Assembly (NCBI GenBank): GCA_032164245.1
Contig: JAVMKO010000003.1
Location: 45,448,890-45,512,889, forward strand
Reading direction: 5' to 3'
Source: Sternotherus odoratus
Taxonomy: Eukaryota > Chordata > Testudines > Kinosternidae
Length of the DNA stretch: 64,000 bases
Each line of letters starts with the position of its first letter. The stretch's first letter is position 1. A program made the position numbers and the translations under genes. Positions 1 to 11,587 of this stretch are shown piece after piece. A model generated the notes under the pieces. That model saw only the letters and a list, made by a program, of their open reading frames with translations, ran no database searches and was not told the DNA's origin.

Positions 1-329
1 GATTCGCGAGTACCTCCAGGAAAGTTTCCTAGAGAGCTCAGTGAAATCTCGGTGTCCATTAACACTTTTCCACAAGGCCCCCACTGCATAGCTGCATAGA
101 GGAATGTGAAGCAGACACAAACACAGTTAGTTGTGTACATTTCTATCCCTTAACCCACTTCTAGTATATAACGAAGCAAAGGACAGCTCTACCCCGTGTA
201 ACTGAGCAGCATCAACTCAAAAAGATCACTTACTAGAGCTCCCCTCTCCTGCATCATGAGTGCCAGAGTTGGAGTGCTGGGACTGGCTTGAACTCTCTGG
301 GGTTGAGAAGAGGTCCTGGCTCACCATGG
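1..329. other. No feature recognised
   Basis: Mixed-composition sequence with no convincing gene or repeat. Its right part may be the C-terminal tail of the decayed Myb/SANT reading frame annotated next to it on the minus strand, but I cannot align it. Confidence 0.4.
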
Positions 330-795
330 TACCAGATGACCCTGTCACCTGTGTCATCTCATCCTCCATCTCCATTTCCTTATCCACGCTTCATCCTCAG
401 GGTTGAGTCCGCTGTCCACTGTCTCCAGCTCCCCTGAAGTATCCATGGAGCTCTTGGTGGTGGAAGTGAGGTCACCACCACATTTGACTTCCATCTCCTT
501 GTCTTCTTTGTAGCACCAGAGTGACGGTTTAACTCCCTTGCCTTCTGGTATACATTAGCTCCTTGAGCGTCACGCGGTACTGATGCTTGTCCCATTCTTA
601 GCCCTCTTCAAACATGCCATGAGAAACCTTCCTGTAGGTATGGAAGTTCCTACAGCTGAAGTGGAGATGGGACTGCACAGCCTCTTCTCTCCACTGTGCC
701 GGCAGATCCAAAAACTCTGGTGTACTCCACACCGAGATTGTTTAGTGCATGGAGCTGCCCTGGTCAGATGGAAAGATGTGATGTGAGCTGTCAAC
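330..795 (-). pseudogene. Myb/SANT-like DNA-binding protein remnant (Harbinger-type transposon)
   Basis: Read on the minus strand from about 760, the translation gives WSTPEFLDL, then QWREEAVQ, RNFHTYRKVSHGMFEEG, a stop, then QYRVTLKELM. After a frameshift near 555 it continues YQKARELNRHSGA. This order matches the trihelix/MSANT-type domain found in the accessory protein of PIF/Harbinger transposons and in domesticated relatives: W..xEFLDL, then W, then RN..TY.K, then YR.KLKEL..AYQK.RE.N..SG. One in-frame stop and at least one frameshift show it is dead. The acidic stretch that usually follows the domain is still visible down to about 380 (NPEDEAW). Such proteins bind transposon ends and help import the transposase. 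The sequence to the right, to about 1060, probably belongs to the same element but has no readable frame. The family call is by recognition of spaced residues; a protein-profile search would settle it. Confidence 0.6.
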
Positions 796-1570
796 CCTTA
801 GTGAACAGGAAGTGGAATTTCAAAAATTCCAGAACCTTTCGAGGGGGAGAGGCAGAGATCTCTGTACCTGGTTGCAGGGCTGCAGAGTTCGGAATGCTGA
901 TCAGAACAGTCAGGATGGGCATTGCGGGACACTTCCTGGAGGTCCATTATGGCAACATAACCAAGCACAGGGTCTACACTGATACTAAGTCAATCTAACT
1001 CTGCTGCAAAAGCTCTGCGCCTCTCGTGGAGGTGGTTTTATTTTGTCAGCATAGTAGGAGACTTAAATCAATGGAAGGAGTGTTGTAGTGTGCATACCTC
1101 CACTGTTTTGTCAATGAAAGCTGATTTTTGTTGATAAAACTGTGTAGTGTAGACAAGGCATAATATTCACATATATGGAGCCAGTAAATCATAGGGACAA
1201 TCTTATAATAGTGGCACCAGTCTCCAGAAAAAAGGCAATGGAATGCAAGCAAATAGAATTAGTGTAACCTCAAAGTTCAGAGAAATCAATTGCTCAAAAT
1301 TCAGTACCATCCAAAAACTACAGTTGAATGCTCAATTTCACCTCTATTGCTTTTGTTCACATGCCTTTAAATATTGTGTCTCTTTATATATTATTTGTCA
1401 AATAATACATGATATTAAACAAACTGGAGTTTTCTATACAACCTTAGATGTACCACAAAAGAAAGCCGCTGAGCACCATGCAGGATTGAATCCAGAAAAC
1501 ACAAATGCAAATAATTCTAGTAATACACTTTTTAAAACAGTTTCCCTCATATATTTGTTATATGGATATA
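796..1570. other. Probable non-coding part of the Harbinger-like element, then unassigned sequence
   Basis: The part to about 1060 looks like moderately GC-rich transposon sequence continuing from the Myb/SANT remnant, including a phrase (ggtctacactgatactaag) like the ends of the Harbinger-type MITEs in this window. From about 1060 to 1570 the sequence is A/T-rich and I recognise nothing. Confidence 0.3.
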
Positions 1571-2094
1571 CAGTGAAACCTCCATTTAATGGACTAATTC
1601 GGGCGAGGGGGTGTCCGTTAAATGAAAAAGTCCGTTATTTAATAATTTAAAAAAAACGAGCTGTCGGAGCAGCAGCCCGACCGCCACAGGGTTGGGACGG
1701 CAGCTCCACAGCCCGCCCGCTGCTGGGACCCGGGCGGCAGCCGGGAGCAGGCAGGCAGCCCGCCCGCCAGCCAGCCCTCCCACTGCCGGGACCCAGGCGG
1801 GAGCCGGCAGCCAGCCCACCCGTGGCTGGGAACCCGGCGGCAGCAGGGAGCCGGCAGCCAGCCCGCATGGGTCCCGGCTCCCGGGACCTGCCAGCCAACC
1901 CTCCCGCTGCCGTGACCCGGGCAGCAGCCGGGAGCCGGCAGCCAGCCCGCCCGCTGCCTGGACCCGGGCGGCAGCCAGGAGCCGGCAGCCAGCCCGCAAG
2001 AAATGGATTTGGGATGCATCAGACTTGCTCAGAAATTTTGTCCGTTGCATCCGAAGTCCGTTAAATTGAGGTCCGTTAAATCGAGGTTTTACTG
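1571..2094. mobile_element. Tigger/pogo-like non-autonomous DNA transposon with captured minisatellite
   Basis: The left end reads cagtgaaacctccatttaat and the right end, reverse complemented, reads cagtaaaacctcgatttaac. The element is flanked by TA on both sides (1569-1570 and 2095-2096). TA duplication and this end sequence fit the Tc1/mariner superfamily, Tigger/pogo branch. A second layer of 'gtccgtt' repeats lies just inside both ends. There is no transposase; the middle 300 bases are a GC-rich tandem repeat. The long open frames on both strands here are by-products of the repeat. Confidence 0.85.
1675..2002. repeat. GC-rich minisatellite inside the Tigger-like element
   Basis: Imperfect units of roughly 45-60 bases share the core gggagccggcagccagcccg followed by a variant of cccgctgcctggacccggg. 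I can count about five or six units, of uneven length. The array is very unlike its A/T-rich surroundings and keeps many CpG sites. Confidence 0.85.
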
Positions 2095-2789
2095 TACTTA
2101 CTATCATAAGTATTAAGCTTATGCTATTGGGGGTCCTGGTCCTCCTACCTTGTTACCAAACCCAGCACTCCCACTGAGGGAACTGCACAGAGTAAAAAAT
2201 AAAGATGTGACTTGTAAAAATCTGAATCCTGTTTGATAATTAACTTTTTTCCTCTCCTTAAGAAGACAAGTTTGAATAATATGTTATTAGAGTTCCAAAT
2301 GGAAATGTCAAGAAACCTGATTGGCCAGATCCTGGCGCACATCGGCACAGCTTGAGGAGGCAGGGGCAGTCCAGAAGTGGCTTAAACCATCTCTACACTG
2401 TCCAATCCTGAGCTGGCCCAACATTAGTCTCACCTCCCAGCACAACTCTGGGCAGCATCAGGGTGGGCTGCTCTGAGTCCACAGGAGCTTCGGAAAACCT
2501 GATGATCACTCCCTCCAGCCAAGACTCCTTTTCCCCAGCCATTCCTCATACTCCCAGGGTCAAGAATGGGATGGCAAAGGAGCTATTATGTCAGCTCCAC
2601 ATTACCTAGCCATTGTCCTTACACAGGTGGAATACTTAAGGAGTTGTGACCATTGGAGCCCTGCAAGGCAGATAAAGTATGGGGAAGAGATGTCTGGCTG
2701 TCAACTCCAGTCACTGTATAGCCTTATCCCACCACGAGCTCAGATATATAGGAACTTGCAGTGCTCAGTACATCTCAGGATTGGGCCAC
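2095..2789. other. No feature recognised
   Basis: The part from about 2340 to 2700 has the look of an old interspersed repeat (GC-richer, with remnants of phrases seen in other reptile repeats) but I cannot place it in a family. Confidence 0.25.
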
Positions 2790-2802
2790 TAAATTACAGA
2801 TT
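2790..2802. repeat. Target-site duplication of the PLE, left copy
   Basis: taaattacagatt, identical to 3298-3310. The next bases also nearly agree (tag versus gag). Confidence 0.75.
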
Positions 2803-3297
2803 TAGGAGAACACTTCCTGTAGGAGAACATTTCAATCTGCCTGGACACACAATTACAGATTTAAAAGTCACCATATTGCAGCAAAAAAACTTCAAGACCA
2901 GACTGAAAAGAGAAACTGCAGAGCTGCAATTCATTTGCAAATTTGACACAATCAATCTGGGATTGAACAAGGATCTTGAATGGCTTGCTAATTACAAAAA
3001 CAGCTTCTCCTCTCTCCGAGTTCACACCTCCAATTCAGCTGCTAGAAGAATACCCCACCCTCCCTGATTAGAGATAATAAGCTGGTTCAGCCTGATTGGA
3101 CTATCCTTGTTACCTCCTACCTGGTTCTTGTCTACTTATCTATACCTGCCCCTGGACACTTCCACTGCTTGCATCCGACGAAGTGGGTATTAGCCCATGA
3201 AAGCTTATGCTTCAATACTTTAGTTAGTCTTTAAGGTGCCACAGGACTCTTTGTTACCACTGCTATTCCAGACTAACACGGCTACCTCTCTGATTCT
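2803..3297 (+). mobile_element. Penelope-like element, 5'-truncated 3' end
   Basis: The open frame contains PVGEHFNLPGHTITDLKV, then RETAELQFICKFDTINLGLN, ending at the stop at 3065-3067. This is the region after the GIY-YIG endonuclease core of Penelope-like retroelements (H/NLP.H...D and R...E...I..L.TI...GLN patterns). A 3' untranslated region of about 230 bases follows. Its last part (from about 3170) is the motif gtgggtattagcccatgaaa ... caggactc ... gactaacacggctacctctc that also occurs at 27.3 kb and 42.2 kb. The direct repeat taaattacagatt at 2790-2802 and 3298-3310 brackets the copy exactly. It looks like a target-site duplication, so the element ends at about 3297. Confidence 0.8.
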
Positions 3298-3310
3298 TAA
3301 ATTACAGATT
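3298..3310. repeat. Target-site duplication of the PLE, right copy
   Basis: taaattacagatt, identical to 2790-2802, immediately after the PLE 3' terminus. Confidence 0.75.
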
Positions 3311-4004
3311 GAGAATCTGCATTTGCCATAATTTTGTCTGAACTGTATTGTATTCACAAAACAAATGACAGTGACAGCTATGAAGACTAAAGTTCTGACT
3401 TTGTCTGAAACACAGGTATAAGAAGATAATTTGTGGGGTTGTGTAAAGTTATGGAACAGGCCTTTTTAGTGGAACTTTTATCATAGCAAAGAAGTTCTGC
3501 AGTTTCATTTTGGGTGATGTTATGCTTACACAGTAAAGTTTTTCCTTGAAACTTCATGGGAAAAGGGTTTTCACATTGTAACATGAAAAGTTAGATGTTT
3601 GCTTGTTTCAGCGTAAACATTGAACTTTGTCCAAATGAAATTTTGAAATAGTGTGGTTCATGCTTGAAAATAGAATACTGAGTGAAAATGTGTCCATTTT
3701 CATTTCTAATGGTTTTGTTTTCAGATCATTTTTGTGAAATTGGAATGGAATATACAAGTTTCCTATTCTGTGGTTTTCAGATTTTGTTACAAATTCTTCA
3801 CACAGCATTCACATCAACATCAAGATCTTCCCACAGGCAGATCCCAGAGCATGCATCATTCCTGTGCTACAGTGCCCACATCCCCCTCTGCTGAGACTGC
3901 CAATGAAGGACCAAATTCACCAGTGGCAGGTGCACTGATGTCAGTGGAGTGGCATCTGCTTACACCAGTGGTGAATTTGGTTCAAGAAGTTGATTATTAT
4001 ATAG
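3311..4004. other. No feature recognised
   Basis: Ordinary A/T-rich single-copy-looking sequence with short chance frames only. Confidence 0.4.
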
Positions 4005-4311
4005 CAGGGGTCGGCAACCTTTCAGAAGTAGTGTGCAGAGTCTTCATTTATTTTCTCTAATTTAAGGGTTCGTGTGCCAGTAATACGTTAACGTTTTTAG
4101 AAGGCCTCTTTCTATGTCTTTACTATATAAATAAACTATTGTTGTATGTAAAGTAAATAAGGTTTTTAAAATGTTTAAGAAGCTTCATTTAAAATTAAAT
4201 TACAATGCAGAGCACCCCAGACTGGTAGCCAGGACCCAGGCAGTGTGAGTACCACTGAAAATCAGCTCGCGTGCCGCCTTTGGCACCCGTGCCATAGGTT
4301 GCCTATCTCTG
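4005..4311 (+). mobile_element. hAT non-autonomous element, copy 1
   Basis: The left end is caggggtcggcaacctttca; the right end, reverse complemented, is cagagataggcaacctatgg. The flanks are ttatatag (3997-4004) and ttatatgg (4312-4319), an 8-bp target duplication with one mismatch, as expected for hAT transposons. There is no coding capacity. The interior closely matches, in reverse complement, the element at 24769-25070. Confidence 0.9.
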
Positions 4312-5579
4312 TTATATGGTATGCAGGTTCAGATAATTATCCCTAACAGTGTGTTTTATGGATATATTTGGAGTAGGAACTGGACAGAGTCAATAAACTC
4401 ATTGTATGGTTTCAGTATCAGATAATTTTTAGTCATTATCAACATGGATAGATTAGAATCGAACCAGAAGTAAAAAAAAAAAAAAATTAGAGTGACAGAT
4501 GTGGCATAAGAACTTAATAGTGAATAACCCCAATGGACTAGAATTGATAAGAGGCAGTAGCGCAAATCCTGTGAGCCATCCATACCTTGAAAGCTATTTG
4601 AAGTTATGAATGTAAACCGATGATGGTGTAAGAGAAAGGACAGGGGAACAAAGGAGAAGTACGTTAATTTTTATAATTCTCCAGAGAGGGCAAACCTCTT
4701 AAGTTCATCATAAGGGGGGCATTTTCATCTGTGTATTTCCAGTGGCATGGCTTAAAAGTCTATTAATAATGAAATAATGTTCGCTATTGCAAACATTATT
4801 TCATCTACAACACTTCTGAAAACTTGATGATGGAGCTGAACTGCACATTTTCTTGATAAATCTTTCACAGAAGGTTATGCAATAAAATGCTGGGTTAGCA
4901 GAAATGTGGCAAAAATGTATAATTCACATTTCTCATTAAATAACCTTAATATTATCTAAAGTAATAATGTTGTTAATACAATCTTAATACATTTTTAATC
5001 TATGTGAATATAAGTAGAAGTCAGCAGAGCTGTGTTTCTATGAAAGGAGCAAAGCACTATCATAATACCTCTTGCCCAAGCCAAAAGTAATGGTGTTTTT
5101 CCTTCAGTCTACTTGGTGTTATTCTTCTAATTTCAATAGTAAACCTTCCTCTTCACATCCTGCTACTTATGTAACTGGTCAAGGAATGTTCCATTCCTAC
5201 AGCATGCCAGCCCTGCCACCTTGCTCTTTCTTGCATGCTGATAATGCTAATAATGGGTGGATTTGTTTGGTGGATATCAGGGCAAGGAAAGACCATTCTG
5301 TGAGGATCTCCCCCTTCCTACATGGTGGGACTCTGCTGCCTATGCAGCCCATTTACCTTGGGCTTTGAGAAGTTGGAGATCTATACCAGAAAAGCTGCCT
5401 GTTGGTACCTAGGGTGAGTACAAGACAAATCACTCCTCCTCCTCTGCCACATAGACTTACAGAAGACCGGGGATAAAGGTCACCCAAGAGTTAGTGCACT
5501 GTGCTACAATAAGGATGCTTCCAAAATGCTTCTGTGCTTGGGAAACTTTCTTAAAAGTGCAGTTCTGGGAGTAGAGGTA
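4312..5579. other. No feature recognised
   Basis: A/T-rich sequence with a poly(A) run at about 4472-4486 and no supportable gene or repeat. Confidence 0.4.
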
Positions 5580-6796
5580 GAGTCCCTGGAAAAATCATGG
5601 AGCAGGTCTCAAGGAATCCAAGTTGAAGAACTTGGGGGAGAGGAAGGTGATCAAGAACAGTCAACATGAATTCACCAAGGGCAAGTCATACCTGACCAAC
5701 CTGACTGGCTCTGTGGATATGGAGAAAGCAGCGGATGTGATATAACTTGACTTCAACAAAGCTTCTGATACGATCTCTCATAGTATTCTTGCCAGTTAGT
5801 TAAAGAAGTATGGGCTGGATGAATGGACTATAAGGTAGATAGAAAACTAGCTATATTGTTGAGGTCAATGGGTAGAGATCAATGGCTCAGTGTTTAGCTG
5901 GTGGCTGGTATCAAGTGGAGTTCCAAAGGGGTAGGTCCTAGGCCCAGTTTTGTCCAATATCTTCATTAATGATTTGGATGATGGGATAGATTGCACCCTC
6001 GGCAAGTTCATGGATGACACAGAGCTTGGGGGAGAGGTAGGCATGCTGGAGCATAGGGATAGGGACCAGAGTGACCTAGACAAACTGGAGGAAAGGACCT
6101 GGGGATTACAGTGGACGAGAAGCTGGATATGACTCGACAGTGTGCCCTTGATGCCAAGAAGGCTAATTGCATATTGGGCTGCATTACTAGGAACATTGCC
6201 AACAGATTGAGGAAAGTGATTATTCCCCTCTCTTTGGAACTGCTGAGGCCAATCTGGAGTATTGCATCCATTTTGGGTCCCCCACCACAGAAGGGATGTG
6301 GGCAAATTGGAGAGAGTCCAGCAGAGGGCAACAAAAATGATTATGGAGCTGCGGCACATGACTTATGAGGAGAGGCTGAGGGAACTGGTCTTATTTAGTA
6401 TGCAGAAGAGTGTGTGTGTGGGGGGGAGATTTGATAGCAGCCTTCAACTATATAAAGGGGGGGGTTCCAAAGAGGATGGAGCTAGGCTGTTCTCAGTGGT
6501 GACAGACGATAGAACAAGGAACATTGGTTTCAAGTTGCAGTGGGGGAAGTTTAGGTTGGGTATTAGGAAACACTATTTCACTAGGAGGGTGGTGAAGCAC
6601 TGGAATGGGTTACCTAGGGAGGTTGTGGGTGGAATCTCCATCCTTAGACATTTTTAAGGTCTGGCTTGACAAAGTCCTGGCTGGGGTGATTTAGTTGGGG
6701 TTGGTCCTGCTTTGAGCAGGGGACTGGACTGGATGGCCTCCTGAGTACCCTTCCAACCCTGATATTCTATGATTCTATGCTATGATTATTCTATGA
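5580..6796 (+). mobile_element. CR1-type LINE, 5'-truncated, broken reverse transcriptase and 3' end
   Basis: Frames broken by stops and shifts give QHEFTKGKSYLTNL-like sequence near 5665. Around 5945-6030 they give [20 protein letters not shown] followed by MDDTELGG, the region with the FADD box of the reverse transcriptase, here with the first residues decayed. Then come the CR1 C-terminal blocks, including CILGCITRN and YEERLRELVLF, in different frames. The 3' end has the typical gactggactggatggcctcc and ends in imperfect repeats of attctatgattctatg at 6760-6796, the hallmark CR1 tail. It cannot encode an active protein. Confidence 0.9.
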
Positions 6797-7244
6797 TTTA
6801 GGAAATGATGTAGCTCCCGGGCACATACATTATCATGGAGAAAAATAGGGCACCTGGCATTTGCATGGGGAGGGCTCTGGCCTCCTGCTGCTGATTCTGC
6901 TCTCTTTCGAGTTTTGTGGGGCATGGCGGTGTAACCTCTGGTGGTTCCACAAAAGAGGAGGTATCAAATAACAGTTCCATGGCAGAACAATCCTAAGAAA
7001 TGCTCAACTAGGAGAATTTTATAGGATTTACCATTTCTGCAGAGCCTTCTCTATGAATGTTTCTTGCATGAAGGGCTGTTCTAAGCACTAAAATAAGTTA
7101 CTGTTTTTTTCTAAAAATACAGAATTAAGAGGACTTCTCTGGTTATAGTCAGCCATGTTTTAAGGGGTCAGTGATGTATTTCAAATTAGTAAGGCTTTTC
7201 TGTTGAAATATTGGTTACTGTGACAAACCTAATGACATAATATA
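6797..7244. other. No feature recognised
   Basis: Between a CR1 tail and a Tigger-like element; no signal seen. Confidence 0.35.
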
Positions 7245-7536
7245 CAGTAGACTCTCGATTATCCAGGATGATAGGGAAAAAATTAATCCTGGTTAATAAA
7301 ATCCTGGATAATCACCATCCCTAGGAAATATGGGGCTGGTTGGTTCACCAGCCACCCTGTGCCGGGGGGAGTGGGTGTTGGTTCACTGGCTGCCCTGCGC
7401 CCTGGTGGGGGGTTTTTGTTTGTGCTTGGGGCAACAACAAAGCCAGAGCTGACCCTGTGAGTTACGCATATTTTTTTGACATCCTGGTTAATCCACATTC
7501 TAGTTAACCCAATCCTGGATAATCGAGAGTCTACTG
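7245..7536. mobile_element. Tigger/pogo-like MITE
   Basis: Long terminal inverted repeats: left cagtagactctcgattatcc, right end reverse complement identical over the same 20 bases. TA flanks at 7243-7244 and 7537-7538. Length 292 bases, no transposase. The inner part repeats phrases such as 'cctggttaa' and 'cctggataat'. Confidence 0.95.
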
Positions 7537-10347
7537 TATGAAGTGATTTTTAATGAATTTAGTATAACTGAAGAATACTGTAATTGTATTATTGAAGTCA
7601 TTTTGCTTTCAGTATGATATTATGTGTTTGGGATACTTAAAGGCAATTTTAAAGAGAGAAATAAAAATACAGTACAGGGGCATCTGTTATTTTGGGGGGC
7701 TACTTTTCAAAAGTCTTGATCATGGCCGACTCCTTGGCCTGGTAGGTTTTCATGTTTTTTAAATCCCACATTCCACCTTTCACTCTGTGAGTAACTTTCA
7801 AATTGCTACTATTTCCCCCCATTTGCCACAATATATCTCCAGTTTTGTATTGTGTTTTGAATATACTAGAAGTATACCACAATGTTCAGAAGATTTACAC
7901 TGTCCCAAAGATTCTTCTGAAATTTTCATATTCTAAAATTAGCAACTATAGAAAGCAGTGATTGTATGAGCAGCATTTGATGTATTTATAAAAAAAAAAC
8001 TTTGAGTATTTCCGAAAGGACGCTGATACGTGTGACAGAAGAAAGTCTGTATTTAGTTGTAGTTAAGAAACAATATTTAATTAGATTAGATATTAGGAAA
8101 CCTAAAATTACCTCTTATTAATAAAAGGTTCTTGATAATTGCTTCTCTCATTTTTCACTCAGTGGCATTTCTCAGAAGAGGTATAATTAATTACAGGATT
8201 CCAAATATTTTTTATTATGGTTGGAGTACAATTATTTTTATACCCAAATTTGGAAGTATTTAATAACTTGATAGAAGAAAAATAGCAACATCAAACATTA
8301 GATATTAAATACAAAATATTTAAGCCCATTAAGACAATGTTGGACTTGTTTTTCTTTATAGTTTTTTAAAATATTGAAATAACAAAAAGTATCATACATA
8401 TTTCTACTACATCTAGCAGGACTTGTGCTTTTACAGATTTGGAGCCCAACAGAAGCCTATTAGTTGACTGCAGTGAGAGCTGGATCAAGCCCATAGGAAG
8501 TACAGTTAAAAAATAGGACCATCAGGCTATATCTGTGCAATACCATAATAGTCAATAGAATTGCACAGGCTCAGATTAAGAGCAGAATTTTGTCTATACC
8601 CCATTTGATGTCATTGCCAAAGGTTCCAAATTGTTTGAATTATTGTTCAAAACAGCAAGATTTTTAAAAGTGAAATATTAATATTAATGCAAGATGGAAT
8701 CATGTCCCTATTTTAATAAGATATGTTTTATTGGAAAATACAGTAAATCACTTTTACAAATACTTAGTAGCTGTTGTTAATCAGCTTGAAATCAAACAGC
8801 TCTTTCTAAAAATACTTTTTTAATAAGTTTCTTCAATGAAGGCAAGATAAGTGATTTGAATTAGGATTTACCGATGCGGTTTACATTTACATTTGCCACA
8901 TTCTATTGATGTAAATCATGAGTTTCAAGTAGTTCACTGAAGGTGGAATGATAGAGGCTCTTTTAACACTTCAGTGTATTGAGTCTCATTTTTCCAGCAG
9001 AAACTTTGTTTTGAGATGGATTAATTTGTAGAACTGTTCCTCTGGTTGAGAAGGCAGATGAATGGCAGTCTCCTCCAACACCAAGCCCACAGCTGACTCA
9101 GTTTGGAAGAGTTGCCTATGTATCAATCAACCATCTTCCCCTAGAATCTGTGTGGTTCACCCATCTAAAGCACAAGTGGACCTAGAAGCAAGTGATACGT
9201 TTTTCAGAGTTGAGTAAATATTTTGTTACTTTCTTAGCCTCTTTTTCAGCCTGTGGAGTTATTAGGAACAGATCATTATTTCCTGACATTTTATATATTT
9301 ATGTATGTTGTTTGAAGTTTTTCTTTTGCAGTTCATTTTTAAACTTCTGTATTGATTGTGACTAGTTTATTGAGAGTATTCACTATTTGAACTCTGCTGA
9401 TTATTTGTGCTAAGTTAGATGTGTGATATGGTATTGTTCCCATCAATCAACTAAATGAGCACACAAGCTCTGGTACTGGTATTTTTGCATGCAAATGTAA
9501 AATACACTTTCTGCTAATATTTGTGCCAGATGCACACAATTGATTGAATATTTGCAGAGAACACCAAAATGGGAAAACTTGACTGAAGTGAATTTTAAAA
9601 AATTTGAACGAATTCTTTGCAATACTCACCTAGCCCTCTTCTTCTCTGATCCCAAACCACCGACACTGCAACACTCAGAACTAGTGCCATATTATTAGAT
9701 TGGCCAATTATGTGGGCTGGAATGCCTTAATAAAAATCTTGCTCCAGACATTGCGTGGACATATACACAGCACCATATCTCACTCTGGTCAGAAATGGCA
9801 TGGATATTAAACTCCCATAGGTAAATCCTAATTCAAATCCTGGAGTTAATCATAAAAATTCTCAAGCACAACAGCATGAATAGTGCCGCTATCTTTAAAA
9901 GGAAGTACAGCAAGCACTATTTAACCCTCTTGTATTATTTCCACTTTTTCAGTGCAACTTGAAGGAGCTAGAAAAAAATCTGTCATTGCAGATTAGAGTT
10001 TATCATCTTGCTTGCTTTACTTTGCACTCCGCTGAAATTGGACATTATTTATCACCTGGTGTGTTAATTTAGTTCCAAAAACTAAGTTAGGTAATGTCTG
10101 AGTAAATTACCACACATTCTAACTTTGGTTCTGGGTCAGTTCAGGAATTAGAACTTAATTGTCAGCTTCGGTCTTGATTTTCATCCCACATCTCACAAAC
10201 TTGGAAAGTCATATGGTTTATCTTTGTGTTTTAAACCCATCTCTGTTCAAATTCTACTCAGTTTTTCCCAAAACTTGTTGAGATTGTTTCTATGAACTAT
10301 GGAATAGTGTTTTATTATAAGCACGCACTTTCTCTAGCATGTCTGTA
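7537..10347. other. Unique A/T-rich sequence, no feature recognised
   Basis: About 2.8 kb with no recognisable transposon end, coding region or RNA gene. Open frames here are 60 codons or shorter and look random. Confidence 0.4.
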
Positions 10348-10560
10348 CAGGCGAGTCTCATCTTAGGCACATTTAACATGCGTGAATTCAGCTTTGCGTG
10401 GTCGGCAAAAACAGAAAAAAAGAAAACCAATTTAAAAACTCTATCTGTAGTGTGGGCGATTCTGCTCGCCATTCAACTCAATGAGAGTTTCACTATACGC
10501 GGTTTTCACTTTATGTGTTAACCACAGAACGGAATCCCCGCGTAAGATGAGACTCACCTG
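10348..10560. mobile_element. Small Tigger-like MITE
   Basis: Left end caggcgagtctcatcttagg; right end reverse complement caggtgagtctcatcttacg. Left flank TA at 10346-10347; the right flank is aa, a decayed TA. Length 213 bases; the interior keeps 'gcgtgaattcagctttgcg', and the open frame across it is incidental. Confidence 0.85.
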
Positions 10561-10590
10561 AAGTTTAAAAAGCCATATAGTACTGTTAAA

Positions 10591-10735
10591 AATGAACAAT
10601 ATCAACAATTATCAACATTGGTCAGCAGTTAAAAATGTTAGTTGTTAAATGTGTGCATGAAATTACAGAATTACTAACGAATTCATTAGATTTGTGGTAG
10701 ATGATGGCAACATGTAATTGTTGATATTGTTCATT
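10591..10735. repeat. Perfect 20-bp inverted repeat (foldback) with 105-base spacer
   Basis: aatgaacaatatcaacaatt at 10591-10610 is exactly reverse complemented at 10716-10735. Pairing does not extend on either side. The spacer is A/T-rich and has no frame. It lies 30 bases right of a MITE and could be another, smaller MITE, but I see no clear target duplication. Confidence 0.8.
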
Positions 10736-11587
10736 GAAGATAGTTCCGTCTACTGTTAGGGGACTCCTTTTATCAATTATATCAGTATGCATCACTCATT
10801 CATTCATATCAAAAACAAAGAATATCTGAATCCTAATACCATGACATTGCAATCTGCATAACAAAACAAACAACTAGACAACAGCACTTGGTGACATGCT
10901 TACCATTAAATCTGAAACATTTTTATGGTAGGAATGCTATTGAGAAGTCTTGGAAAATAGGATAAGGTCTAAGTGGTGGGAATAATGTTCCCACTATATT
11001 TGCATGGATCTTGCCAATCCACCCTGCAAGGATAGGAAGACGAAGGAGGAAGGCCTCAATTACATCTGTGGCATTTTTCTCTGGCCTGGACTTTCTACTG
11101 AACACATCCTCCATTGGGATGTAGGAGGAAGAGGGACAGGGACAGGCGAAGCCATCCTGAGATGGGTGGATGATGTTCAGATGGAACTCTTCAGAAAACT
11201 AAGTTTCTGTGGCCACTTCATAGAAGTCCTGAGGCCACCTGTGGCAGAGACTGAGAGGAGCTGCATCTCCATGCAGATGCTCCTGGTGTCAAGTGGATCC
11301 CCTTGGGGTTTGAGATGAACTTGGCGGAATGGATGGGCTACTCATGTCCCATCCTGTGGAAGAATTTGGAAAAACCTGTGTGGAGAGTTTCAGCTCCCAT
11401 TTGTCTTTTTTAGGGTAGGAGGGCGCAGTCTAACCTGGAGTTCTTACAAAGATTTATAACTAAATATAACATTGGTGGTTTATGGAACTGGCAGTGAATG
11501 TTTGTATGATGACACTTTCATTTGGAGTATTACTGCTTCCAAGTGTTGTAAGCTTTCAGTTTATTGTTGAATGAATCTATAAAGTAT
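10736..11587. other. No feature recognised
   Basis: A 104-codon open frame lies at 11004-11318 in locally GC-richer sequence. I see no domain, signal or homology in it and do not call it a gene. The GC-richer block (about 10990-11440) may be an old unclassified repeat. Confidence 0.3.

Noticed and set aside
1586..2107. Overlapping open frames of up to 173 codons on both strands
   Set aside because: They run across a GC-rich minisatellite inside a MITE; the residues (Ala, Gly, Pro, Arg-rich, periodic) follow the DNA repeat.
11004..11318. 104-codon frame as an exon or small gene
   Set aside because: No start context, splice pattern, domain or codon bias that I can recognise; frames of this length occur by chance in GC-richer patches.
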